A stretch of DNA of 64,000 nucleotides from Herbaspirillum sp. SJZ106 (GCF_006715495.1 NZ_VFNI01000004.1:253013-317012), one strand, 5' to 3'. Numbered from the stretch's first letter, positions 40,836 through 48,769 are shown. Notes: generated by a model not told the origin, from the sequence alone. A program made the numbers and translations.

Positions 40836-41270
40836 TCAGCTCTGCCAATAAGGATCGAGTAACTTTCGAAGTGCCTGCTCGGTGCGTACGCTAAAGCCAA
40901 CATTCGTGTCAACGAGAATCAGGTTCTGACAGTTCGGTGAGAACAGCCATGGGCTGTCATCTAAGGCCAGCCATGCTTCATATTCGCGGCCGGTTTCTCG
41001 CAACCAAGACAGTATCTCGATTTCACGCACATGTGGTTTGCCGGCGGACGCGACGATAGGTGTGACATCGACAAGGCGGCTCCGGAAATCTTCGGAAAAT
41101 ACAGAGCGCAACTCTTCAATTGAATACGCCTCTCTCCAGGTGCTTGATACCACGATATCTACGCCGGGATAGTCGCGCATGACTTGCTCGAAATGTGGCA
41201 ATAGCGAGAACACCCCAGATGCCCGATTCATGGGGTGAAGTACTCCGTCAAAGTCTAAGAACAAGATCAT
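40836..41270 (-). CDS. HAD-like domain protein (RNA-repair-associated HAD type)
   Basis: A 144-residue protein beginning MILFLDFDGVLHPMN, the HAD nucleophile motif DxDG(V/T). Motif II is VVSSTWREAY (serine/threonine), and the C-terminal ALDDSPWLF plus NLILVDTNVGF supply the acidic motif. Small stand-alone HAD domains with this FLDFDGVLHP start are known from the group described with 'Swiss army knife' RNA repair proteins. A phosphatase on nucleic-acid ends is possible; the substrate is not known. Confidence 0.65.
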   Translation of the reverse strand: MILFLDFDGVLHPMNRASGVFSLLPHFEQVMRDYPGVDIVVSSTWREAYSIEELRSVFSEDFRSRLVDVTPIVASAGKPHVREIEILSWLRETGREYEAWLALDDSPWLFSPNCQNLILVDTNVGFSVRTEQALRKLLDPYWQS

Positions 41271-41404
41271 GTTTAGATGGCCAGTGAAAAATAGAACATA
41301 AGATTGCCGGAGTGGACTTCATATTCTGACGTTGCGTCCTGATCAAGGTAGGACCGAAGTTCACTGAACAGCACTTCCGAACTTCACCTGCAACATAGTC
41401 AACT

Positions 41405-41887
41405 CTATTTTGGCAATTCTCTAAACGCGTAACAGTTGGCCCGTGCGTCGTTTAGTGCATGGTGCTCAGGTAGTCGATTCTTCTGATGGTATTCATAGCG
41501 CAGAAGCTCATTGATCCGATCAGCCACGAGACGACGCTTACACCAAGGCGGGACCCGGCCAGCTAGGATGTCATAGAACAAGTCCCAATCAGTCTGGTAG
41601 TCGTAGCAAATTTCGATGTCGTCACCGGTGAGCTTAACCATACGCAGCCACTGCGTCATCTTGGCGTAGAGAGCGTCTTTCGTCACCTCGGCATCAGGTG
41701 CATAGCCGAGGAGTGGCAGAACAGCTTCTTTCACAAATGCGCTACAAGCTTTGGCGTCGTACGGCAGCTCGGCGTAAAACTCTTCACCAGTTTCTGCCAC
41801 CAGGCCAATACTAATCAACTGGGGATCCAGAAAGTCTGTGAATTCGGTGTCGATAAATACTTTGAGCGGCATAATCAGAACTTTCAC
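41405..41887 (-). CDS. 3'-5' exoribonuclease (Rv2179c-like, DEDDh fold)
   Basis: A 160-residue protein. Acidic catalytic residues are in KVFIDTEFTDF (D-E), CYDYQTDWDLF (D) and HHALNDARANCYAF (H and D). This matches the small Rv2179c-type exonucleases. A GTG at 41,887 follows the previous stop directly (TAAGTG); ATG at 41,872 (MPLKVF) would also give a complete fold. It is translationally coupled to the exonuclease gene upstream. Confidence 0.75.
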   Translation of the reverse strand: MKVLIMPLKVFIDTEFTDFLDPQLISIGLVAETGEEFYAELPYDAKACSAFVKEAVLPLLGYAPDAEVTKDALYAKMTQWLRMVKLTGDDIEICYDYQTDWDLFYDILAGRVPPWCKRRLVADRINELLRYEYHQKNRLPEHHALNDARANCYAFRELPK

Positions 41888-42463
41888 TTAAGGGACCGGG
41901 CGTTGACCACCAAGAAACGAAGTTCCCAAAATCCATGGAATCAAGCGCGCGATATTGACTGCGTCATCCAGGCCACGGTGGTGCTGCCCTTCGCGCACAA
42001 TGTTGGCGAGCTCACATGCTTTCGCCATACCCACTTCCTTACCGATGCGCTGCACTTTGGCAAACGCTTTCTTGGCATTTTGATGAGGCATGGTTAATGG
42101 GGAGGCGATACCATGACGTTGAGAATCTCTAACCATTTGCTTCATATCGTATGCGCCCCAACTCATCCAAATCGCGCCGGGATCAGGAAGTTCTGACACA
42201 AATTCACTGAGCGCTTTCGCAGCAACGGGAAACAATGGAGCCTGGTCAACATCTTGTTGACGAATACCAGTCAATGCCGTGCAAAACGGCGTCAACACGG
42301 GCTTGGCCAATGGTTTAACAAAATGCTGAAAGCGCTGGAGAACAACGCCACGTTCAGTGGCCCAGCAAGCCCCGATCTCGATGATTTCCATATCATCGGG
42401 GAGAATACTTCCGTCGTTCGAGCAAGTCGCTTCAAGGTCAACTACCAAAAACCGTTTCATCAT
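41888..42463 (-). CDS. 3'-5' exonuclease (ERI-1/KapD-like, DEDDh)
   Basis: A 191-residue protein. Exo I FLVVDLEATCSND (D and E), Exo II SWGAYDMKQM (D) and Exo III HHRGLDDAVNIARL (H and D) are all present. The sequence is close to the ERI-1-like exonucleases acting on structured RNA or DNA. It is the first of two adjacent exonuclease genes and directly next to the IS21 left end, which may have removed its own promoter region. Confidence 0.8.
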   Translation of the reverse strand: MMKRFLVVDLEATCSNDGSILPDDMEIIEIGACWATERGVVLQRFQHFVKPLAKPVLTPFCTALTGIRQQDVDQAPLFPVAAKALSEFVSELPDPGAIWMSWGAYDMKQMVRDSQRHGIASPLTMPHQNAKKAFAKVQRIGKEVGMAKACELANIVREGQHHRGLDDAVNIARLIPWILGTSFLGGQRPVP

Positions 42464-42589
42464 TTCTACCAGTCACCCGAGCATGCTAAAAAAGCAGCAT
42501 AACCGATTCATATCAGCGTAATCAATCTATGGACATCCGCTGGCACACGAACGCAGTACCAGCGGATCCTTCAAACGTCCAAGATCCAA

Positions 42590-43357
42590 TTAATCTTTTT
42601 CTTCACGTTTGGATCGTTTCCCTCCAGGGGCTTTGGATTTTCGCATCGATTCTCCAGAAAGCTGGATTTGATATGAGCTGTGGACAATCCTATCCATGAG
42701 TGCGTCTGCCACAGTCTTGTTATCGAAAGTCGCATGCCATGACGTCATTGGAATCTGACTGGTAATCAGTACTGAACTTGACTCAAATCGATGCTCAATG
42801 AGTTCAAGCAAGTCGCTTTGAGCTCGCTTGTTGAAAGAGTCGATGCCCCAATCGTCCAGGATCAACAGATCATATTTCCCCAGTAAACGGATTCGATTGA
42901 CGAACGAAGCAGTACCTCTTGCCACCACGAAGCTCTCGATGAGGTCTGGCACTCGGATGAAGTGGCATGCCAACCCCTCGCGGCACGCCTGCTGCGCTAA
43001 TGCGCAAGCAAGCCACGATTTTCCGGTACCGGTTGGCCCCGTGATGACCAAATTATTGTGGTGCCGGATCCAATCTAAGGTTCCAAGAGATAGGAACAGC
43101 GATTTGTCCAATCCCCGCACCGTCCGATAGTCAACATTTTCTAAAGAGGCGTTTTGCGGAAGTGCTGCTTTTCGGAGTAATAACTGCAGGCGCCGATTGT
43201 CACGTAGCGTCAATTCATGATCGACCAAGCTGCGAATCCTGTGCTCGAATGGAACATCACTAGCACTTGGTGTGGCGAGCTGGCGTTCGAATTCAGCGGC
43301 CATACCAGGCATTTTCAACTGCATCAGTTTCTCGATAGTCAGGTTATTCATCATCAA
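42590..43357 (-). CDS. istB: IS21 helper ATPase IstB
   Basis: A 255-residue AAA+ ATPase of IS21-family transposons. Walker A is VITGPTGTGKSWLACALAQQ, Walker B LLILDDWGID, and an N-terminal helical region precedes. IstB remodels target DNA and stimulates the IstA transposase. The start overlaps the istA stop (ATGA type), which is the standard IS21 layout. Confidence 0.95.
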   Translation of the reverse strand: MMMNNLTIEKLMQLKMPGMAAEFERQLATPSASDVPFEHRIRSLVDHELTLRDNRRLQLLLRKAALPQNASLENVDYRTVRGLDKSLFLSLGTLDWIRHHNNLVITGPTGTGKSWLACALAQQACREGLACHFIRVPDLIESFVVARGTASFVNRIRLLGKYDLLILDDWGIDSFNKRAQSDLLELIEHRFESSSVLITSQIPMTSWHATFDNKTVADALMDRIVHSSYQIQLSGESMRKSKAPGGKRSKREEKD

Positions 43358-44925
43358 TCTTCTCCTTGTTCGTTCTTCAATGCATCTTGATAATAAAGTT
43401 CGCCACGGATGTTCTCGTGGTCGACAATCGGTGCCGCGTTGTCCTCAACCTCTTGCTTAAAAAGCTGATCAAGGTTTTTGTGCAAGATGGTTCGCAACTT
43501 ATCGGTGCCGGTGATATTTCGCGCCGTGGCATATTCGCAGGCATCTTCCAGGCGCGTATTGCCGTACCTTTTGGCCAATGCCTTCATAGCCTGCATGGTG
43601 CGATAGCCTGAGTGAGGGCCACGCCCTCGATCAAGCAGTGGAGACAATTGTCCACAAGTGTAGGGGCCAACCTCTGCGGCCCATTCCATCGCCACATCCT
43701 TGGTCCAACCTTGAACTGCCTTATGAGCTGGCGGACGATGGTCATTCACAGTGGTGACACCTTCTTTGACCAAGCTCCTGACATGAGTGGCAATCAGTTT
43801 TCCCAGTTGCAGAAGCTCGAGCGACGTACGAGTCAGCCTGAAATCAAATTCGGTACCACGCTTTTCGTAGGGCACGCTATATCGGTGATGATCGACGGTG
43901 ACGTGATAGTCCGGTCCGGCGCGGACTTTCCCCCATTCCGCCAGCTCGTACTGTGAGGCTGGAAGTGGCATTAAGATGGGCTGCTCGTGAGCGAGCCAAT
44001 TGCTGAAACGCGAACCTTCTCGTTTTTGGAATGGACGATGATTCAACCTCTCCAGAAGAACGCGTATTGCTCGATTGGCCTCGTCCAGAGAATAGAACTT
44101 GTTATTTCGTAGGAAAAATAGGATGACTCGCTGCACAAATCCCACACTCCCTTCAGCGCGAGCTTTATCCTTTGGCTTCCGGACCCGTGCCGGCATGGGG
44201 ATCGTGTTGTAGTGACGGCAGAACTGCTTGTAAGTCTCATTGATCACCGGATCGTGCCGGTCGGCTTTAGTCACCCCTGCCTTGAGATTATCGGGGACGA
44301 TTGATTGAGGGACGCCACCGAAGTATTCAAGCATGTGGATGTGGCTTGCAATCCAATCCATGGATGATTGGGAGTGCGAGACTTCGGCATAGACATAACC
44401 GGAGCCACCCAAGACGCCCACGAAAACCTGAGCTTTCCAAGGCTCCCCGCCACGCTCGTAGATGGTGAATGTCATCCCTGAATAGTCGACATATGCAGCC
44501 TGCCCATACTCCACGACGCTGAGCATGGATAATTTTGAGGCCTTTTTCCACCTTACGTATCGTCTCGTAAATGCCGAATAACTTAAACGATTTTCCTCTG
44601 GATTTCTGTTACTCCATTCTTCGTATAAAGCGGAAAGAGTTGCGCCTCGCTTCCTCATTTCCTCCGCTATTTCCTCGAAATTTACCTCCACCGATGACAG
44701 TGTCGTTTTGCTGGGCGGATAAATCAGAGAATCTAGCTTCTCGTCATCAATATCTACCGGCAATGGCCAAGGCAACTGCAATTCTTGAAAGCGAGAAAGG
44801 ATGCGTCCAATGGATCTCCGGTTGACTCCAGTAATGGACTCAACACGCCGTTGAGACAGCTTCTTCTCGAACGAATATTTAAGTACGTCACGTATAGTGC
44901 GCACGTCGGCACTCCTTCTAACCAT
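43354..44925 (-). CDS. istA: IS21-family transposase IstA
   Basis: A 523-residue DDE transposase. It has an N-terminal helix-turn-helix (LSQRRVESITGVNRRSIGRI), an rve-type catalytic core with acidic residues in AYVDYSGMTF, SIVPDNLKAG and KARAEGSVGF, and a C-terminal Mu-transposase-like part. The length is normal and the frame is intact, so the element may still be active. Confidence 0.95.
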   Translation of the reverse strand: MVRRSADVRTIRDVLKYSFEKKLSQRRVESITGVNRRSIGRILSRFQELQLPWPLPVDIDDEKLDSLIYPPSKTTLSSVEVNFEEIAEEMRKRGATLSALYEEWSNRNPEENRLSYSAFTRRYVRWKKASKLSMLSVVEYGQAAYVDYSGMTFTIYERGGEPWKAQVFVGVLGGSGYVYAEVSHSQSSMDWIASHIHMLEYFGGVPQSIVPDNLKAGVTKADRHDPVINETYKQFCRHYNTIPMPARVRKPKDKARAEGSVGFVQRVILFFLRNNKFYSLDEANRAIRVLLERLNHRPFQKREGSRFSNWLAHEQPILMPLPASQYELAEWGKVRAGPDYHVTVDHHRYSVPYEKRGTEFDFRLTRTSLELLQLGKLIATHVRSLVKEGVTTVNDHRPPAHKAVQGWTKDVAMEWAAEVGPYTCGQLSPLLDRGRGPHSGYRTMQAMKALAKRYGNTRLEDACEYATARNITGTDKLRTILHKNLDQLFKQEVEDNAAPIVDHENIRGELYYQDALKNEQGED

Positions 44926-44945
44926 AGTCGTGTGGTAGCGCTACA

Positions 44946-45087
44946 AAATGCAGGCTTTAAGGGAGCCAAAGACGAGGCCATCAAATGGACGGACGAACAA
45001 CATCCTCCTCGACTAAGACAGGTATTGACATGGAAAATGGGAAGAGAGATACTTGAGCGCGGAGGAAGTCACTTCCACGCTGTATAA
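44946..45087 (+). pseudogene. 3' remnant of a gene cut by the IS21 right end
   Basis: Immediately beyond the putative IS right end, a plus-strand frame reads NAGFKGAKDEAIKWTDEQHP, then PRLRQVLTWKMGREILERGG and ends at a TAA at 45,085-45,087, 2 bp before a strong plus-strand terminator. The composition looks like a real protein C-terminus. No 5' part is found at the other side of the IS, so it was probably lost by deletion. The family was not recognised. Confidence 0.4.
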
Positions 45088-45089
45088 AG

Positions 45090-45121
45090 GGCCTGTGAGC
45101 TGCAACTCACCGGCCTTTTTT
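45090..45121 (+). terminator. Rho-independent terminator
   Basis: Stem GGCC-T-GTGAG paired with CTCAC-C-GGCC, loop CTGCAA, followed by six T. It closes the gene remnant just upstream. Confidence 0.8.
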
Positions 45122-45145
45122 GTTTCTCCTTCGCCTGATTTTGGT

Positions 45146-45451
45146 TCAGGTCATAGGATCCTTTCCTTTTTCAAAGTTGTTGAGCTGTTGTGTAGCCTTG
45201 GCGCGTTGCGCTGCCAACCAGTTCGCAACATCTATCGTGAGCGCAAATTTCCCTCGCCTGTTCTCAAGGGGAAATACAGGAACCGGCAAGGTTTTTCTCA
45301 CTAGTGCTTGGCGAAACGCTTCTTTAGTCAATATCCCAAGCGCGTTCCTTAGATCGTCGCCAGACATCAGTGGGCCATAAAGACGTGTCATGTCCCTGGC
45401 CAGCACTGTTTCCAGTTCTTCGCAATCGTGTTTTATCGACAGATCTGTCAC
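45146..45451 (-). CDS. Hypothetical protein, small DNA-binding type
   Basis: A 101-residue protein. The middle (LYGPLMSGDDLRNALGILTK, EAFRQALVRKTLPVPVFPLE) resembles small HTH or PrtN-like/AlpA-like regulators that have a hydrophobic core and a strand with arginine and proline. Its C-terminus is lysine/glutamine-rich. No confident family. Its place between IS21 and an orphan gene inside the cargo block gives no further clue. Confidence 0.5.
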   Translation of the reverse strand: MTDLSIKHDCEELETVLARDMTRLYGPLMSGDDLRNALGILTKEAFRQALVRKTLPVPVFPLENRRGKFALTIDVANWLAAQRAKATQQLNNFEKGKDPMT

Positions 45452-45597
45452 GCTCAGTCACTTATCAGAATTCAGTTCTAAGTATCGCCTCGCGATCTTA
45501 TATGCCTTAGGCCAATAAGAAAACCGACGTTTTGGCTGGTCTTTGCGCTAAAACGAGCGGAAGTATATATTTCCTAAGGCACTGATTTATTGGCTAA

Positions 45598-46545
45598 ATG
45601 TGGCATCTCTCCTTGCGACCGTACTACCTCAAAATGTCGGATAAAAATCTCTCGCGCCGGAACAAGGAAATTGACGGAATCCGTTCAATTTTCTGGTATC
45701 ACTGGATTGCAAACATCATCGATTCTGAGCATCCAGAGGACGTTCGCAGAGCGGTGGAGCCCAATAAATCGACGTTGAGTGCGGACGGCGGGCCAGACAA
45801 GAATGGAAAGTTTTCGCACTATCGCAAAGGAATGCGTATGCCAAATGCATCCCTGATCAACCAGGCGGAACTCTTGATTCCCGGTTCTAGTGCAGTTATT
45901 ACCCATCCTCTATGGAAAATCTTGCGGCAGGAAGGTGATGTCGAGTCGATATCAACCAGCTTGGTATGGAGCTTGAACGGACGTGTGCGGGAACTGATGC
46001 TTACCGGGAAAAATCAAGTTCGGTCAAAGGTCACGGATGCCTACCTGGCGCATCTCATCAAAATCGGGTCGATGGACAGCCTCGCAGGATTGACTCTTAT
46101 ATTCCTACTAAACGTCGAAAAAAATAACTCTGAAGGACTACTGGATTGTGCCGACGCGATTACCCAGACATTAGTACTGCTTGCGCCGCTTTTCAGGGCT
46201 GTCGCAGTCGACGAGCTGCTCTATAAAGCATACGTAGAGCGAATTTTTATGCTTGCGTCGCATGATGGCTATACCCGTGACTGGAAAGACTATCACTACA
46301 CCTCGATCTGCGAATTCTTATGGAGATTGGCGTCGACCATAAAAGCGCGGGAGACCGGCCGGTCCTACAATCGCCAGTACTATGTCCTCGCCGCATTAAG
46401 AGGGAGGTTTCGTTGGCAAAAAGGAGAAGACCTTATGCCACGGAAGATTCCAGACGAACGTATCGGACCTCCGACAGAAATCGGAATGCAGATCCTGGCC
46501 AACATCAAAAAGCTCCGGCAAGGGCTAGATTCAGATTCTTCATAG
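45598..46545 (+). CDS. Hypothetical protein next to the right repeat array
   Basis: A 315-residue protein, mainly helical, with no recognised family. The ATG at 45,598 lacks a clear ribosome site; MSDKNLS at 45,634 is an alternative. Visible segments include IRSIFWYHWIANIIDSEHPE, a helix-rich middle (AGLTLIFLLNVEKNN) and a basic C-terminus. The stop is 18 bp before the first unit of the right 24-bp repeat array, so it is the outermost cargo gene on that side. Proteins in this place in transposons are often mobility or target-choice factors, but nothing in its sequence proves that. Confidence 0.55.
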   Translation: MWHLSLRPYYLKMSDKNLSRRNKEIDGIRSIFWYHWIANIIDSEHPEDVRRAVEPNKSTLSADGGPDKNGKFSHYRKGMRMPNASLINQAELLIPGSSAVITHPLWKILRQEGDVESISTSLVWSLNGRVRELMLTGKNQVRSKVTDAYLAHLIKIGSMDSLAGLTLIFLLNVEKNNSEGLLDCADAITQTLVLLAPLFRAVAVDELLYKAYVERIFMLASHDGYTRDWKDYHYTSICEFLWRLASTIKARETGRSYNRQYYVLAALRGRFRWQKGEDLMPRKIPDERIGPPTEIGMQILANIKKLRQGLDSDSS

Positions 46546-46562
46546 AAAGTGGAGCAACCCGT

Positions 46563-46705
46563 GCAACTGGCAGCGCGTTTGATTTGCAATTTACTGGTGA
46601 CGTGAGTTGCGAATCACTGGCGCATTAGAAATGCAATTGGGTGGCGCATCTGGCTTGCAATTAGGCGGAGCACTCAAAGTAAGAATTGGTGGCGCTGGCG
46701 CTGCA
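46563..46705 (+). repeat. Right array of 24-bp repeats (TGGCGC phase)
   Basis: TGGCGC lies at 46,618, 46,642 and 46,690, with weaker copies at 46,571, 46,595 and 46,666; spacings are 24, 23, 24, 24 and 24. GCAA-type motifs precede at 46,563, 46,586, 46,609, 46,633 and 46,657. Best unit: ATGCAATTGGGTGGCGC. The array is inverted relative to that at 30,117-30,273. Confidence 0.8.
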
Positions 46706-46720
46706 AATAATCACTACATC

Positions 46721-47470
46721 TCACAGCGGTTCGTTGTTTGGCTCCTTCACAGCCCGAATAATGGTGCTCTTCGAAACCTTGACATCAGGTCTTTCGCGTT
46801 CATAAAAAGCGACCAGCTTATCCGCGATAGCGCTCTGCGATTGGCGGGGATTCTTTTCTTTGAGTGAACGATAGTCCCTGCGTATATCTTTATAGCGAGC
46901 AATCTTGGTTTCCTTCCGGGCGCTACTTGAATTGGCCTTTTGTATGCCCAAAGCTGAAGCTTTGCCCCGACGAACGTCGTCACGATAGCGCTCTGCTTGA
47001 GCAAGTGAGATGAATGTTGCGGCATGAGCAATCAGTCTCTGAGCTTGAGTACTTACTGCCTCACGTGGACCGTTCAAACCTGCCATGGAATTCACGACCG
47101 AGCGACGCAGCCCATTGAGAGAAAATGCTGCAACCAGCTCCCAAGGCCGCGCGTCGGTATGTTCTTTCAAGGACTTTTCTTCCGCCTCAACAAGACGCCA
47201 AAGAGGCTCCCCATGCAATGGCCAGTTGTACCCCGGGTCGGGCAGCTCCCATTTATTGTTGGTTATATCCGGACGGCGTTTTGCTGCTTCATTTAGTGCC
47301 TGCAACATGATCAGAACTTCGGGTAAGGTCCGTGCAGATAGTAGAAATGCCGCATCCGCCACAAGCCTTGAAAAGCCAAGAGGGGCAAGTAGGGGTGAAC
47401 TACCGACCCAGCTCCGCAACTCTCGGATATTTGCCGCCCGATCAATCTTTCGCTCTTTTGGGGGCATCAC
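46721..47470 (-). CDS. Hypothetical protein co-transcribed with the integrase
   Basis: A 249-residue protein starting 6 bp after the integrase stop, so probably in the same transcript. The N-terminal 150 residues are helical (FSRLVADAAFLLSARTLPEV, LIMLQALNEAAKRR). The C-terminal 70 residues look like a basic DNA-binding helix-turn-helix (SQSAIADKLVAFYERERPDV then KVSKSTIIRAVKEP). Nothing here identifies the family. A role as recombination accessory or directionality factor is possible from position. Confidence 0.6.
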   Translation of the reverse strand: MMPPKERKIDRAANIRELRSWVGSSPLLAPLGFSRLVADAAFLLSARTLPEVLIMLQALNEAAKRRPDITNNKWELPDPGYNWPLHGEPLWRLVEAEEKSLKEHTDARPWELVAAFSLNGLRRSVVNSMAGLNGPREAVSTQAQRLIAHAATFISLAQAERYRDDVRRGKASALGIQKANSSSARKETKIARYKDIRRDYRSLKEKNPRQSQSAIADKLVAFYERERPDVKVSKSTIIRAVKEPNNEPL

Positions 47471-47476
47471 ACCCCC

Positions 47477-48673
47477 TCACGCCTGACGGGACAGCGGAAT
47501 GACTTCGGCCCCAAACCGCATTCTGTCGAGATAGTCCGCCCAATCCTGCATCATTCGTGCTCGTTGTGGCAGGTACAAAGCATGGTTATAAGCCGCACTT
47601 ACCTCGTTTCGCTCGGTGTGTGCCAATTGCAGTTCAATGTGTTCGTGCTGGTATCCCTGCTCATGAAGGATTGTACTGGCTACCCCTCGGAATCCGTGTC
47701 CAGTCATTCGTCCCCGATAGCCAAGGCGGTACAGGGCATACAAGATTGTATTGTTGCTCATGGACTTATTTTGATCACGCTCTCCTGGGAAAAGGTAGTC
47801 ACTACCAAAAGAGACCTTCTTTATTTCTTCAAGAAGTGCCAGCGCTTGACGCGACAGCGGAACTACGTGCGGCGTATCCATCTTCATGCGTTCAGCAGGG
47901 ATGTTCCAGCGCTTTGCCTGCATGTCGAATTCGGCCCAGGTTGCCCCTATTAGCTCGCTCGTGCGCACAAAGGTCAAGGCCATGAGTTGTAGCGCGAGAC
48001 GCGTATGGATTCCGCCTACGTAACCATCAATGGCTCGCAGCAGTATGGGTAACTCCTTCGCATCGACGCGGGCATAATTCCGCTTTTTCCTCGGTTTCAG
48101 AACATCGGCTGGCCGCACATCAGCGACAGGATTTCGCTCGGCAAGGTCGTTGGCAACGGCGTAACGCATGATTTGGCCGCATGTTTGTAGCGCGCGTCGG
48201 GCGATATCTAGAGCACCTCTTTTTTCGATTTTTTGAGCCATGTCACGAAAAGAGGATGCAGTCAGTTCATCCATGAGCTTGCGGCCCAAATCAGGAAAAA
48301 CATCTATCTCCAATCGACGGAGGGTTTGTGCTGCATGACCTAGGCTGCGCGCTGGTGCCCAATGGGCATGCCACCGACGTGCAATGGTCTCGAAGGTACG
48401 ACTCCCATCCTTTTTCACTTTTCGGTCCGCCATAGGGTCTACTCCGCCAATCAATATCTTGCGCGCGGCTTGGTGTTTTTCACGAGCTTGCGCTAGAGAT
48501 ACGTCAGGGTAGACGCCGAGGGCCATAGTTTTGCGTTTCCCCTCAAAGCGATAGTCCCATCTCCAGTATTTTCCTGTTTTATTGACCAGTAGGTACATAC
48601 CGGTACCGTCAACTAGTTTTTGGGGTTTGTCTTGGGCTTTGGCTTGGCGACATGCGGTATCGGTGAGTGGCAT
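47477..48673 (-). CDS. int: Tyrosine-type integrase of the island (P4 type, DUF4102 N-terminus)
   Basis: A 398-residue site-specific recombinase. The N-terminal DUF4102 arm-binding domain begins PLTDTACRQAKAQDKPQKLV. The core-binding domain is in the middle, and the catalytic residues are in FVRTSELIGATWAEF (R), GHGFRGVASTIL (H-x-x-R), LAHTERNEVSAAY (H) and the tyrosine near AYNHALY. It is intact. It lies about 170 bp from tRNA-Ser and reads away from it, as usual for tRNA-integrating islands. It should integrate and excise the 21.5-kb element. Confidence 0.95.
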   Translation of the reverse strand: MPLTDTACRQAKAQDKPQKLVDGTGMYLLVNKTGKYWRWDYRFEGKRKTMALGVYPDVSLAQAREKHQAARKILIGGVDPMADRKVKKDGSRTFETIARRWHAHWAPARSLGHAAQTLRRLEIDVFPDLGRKLMDELTASSFRDMAQKIEKRGALDIARRALQTCGQIMRYAVANDLAERNPVADVRPADVLKPRKKRNYARVDAKELPILLRAIDGYVGGIHTRLALQLMALTFVRTSELIGATWAEFDMQAKRWNIPAERMKMDTPHVVPLSRQALALLEEIKKVSFGSDYLFPGERDQNKSMSNNTILYALYRLGYRGRMTGHGFRGVASTILHEQGYQHEHIELQLAHTERNEVSAAYNHALYLPQRARMMQDWADYLDRMRFGAEVIPLSRQA

Positions 48674-48704
48674 CTGACGGTATCCAAGGTGATGGTGTGG
48701 ATTG

Positions 48705-48722
48705 ATACCGTCAAAAATACCG
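48705..48722. repeat. Integrase arm-type repeat, right end
   Basis: ATACCGTCAAAAATACCG is identical to 27,397-27,414. An inverted copy of the core (TGACGGTAT) lies at 48,675-48,683, directly upstream of the integrase start, where it may also serve in integrase autoregulation. Confidence 0.6.
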
Positions 48723-48769
48723 CACTGAGACGGTAGATGACAATAGAGGATGCTGGACTACTTTGGACA

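Larger units (their letters stand above)
42530..44945 (-). mobile_element. IS21-family insertion sequence
   Basis: About 2.4 kb with overlapping istA and istB. Putative ends are TGGACATCCGCTGGCACACG (from 42,530) on the left and TGTAGCGCTACCACACGA (complement of 44,928-44,945) on the right; they share CGCT..CACACGA with TG at the tips but differ by a 3-base offset. The left end includes TCCGCTGG/CCAGCGGA arms. No clear target duplication is seen, so exact borders are approximate. Confidence 0.7.
30115..46705. mobile_element. Candidate 16.6-kb cargo transposon bounded by inverted 24-bp repeat arrays
   Basis: Two arrays of degenerate 24-bp repeats in opposite orientation bound this block (30,117-30,273 and 46,563-46,705). 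The outermost 16 bases, TGCAGCTACCGCGCCA on the left and TGGCGCTGGCGCTGCA on the right, are inverted copies at 13 of 16 positions. AATA occurs on both flanks (30,111-30,114 and 46,706-46,709), compatible with a 4-bp target duplication if the left end is TGTGCA. Multiple subterminal repeats with TG...CA ends resemble IS21-family ends. No transposase next to the ends was recognised, apart from an IS21 pair inside that seems to have its own ends. Confidence 0.5.
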
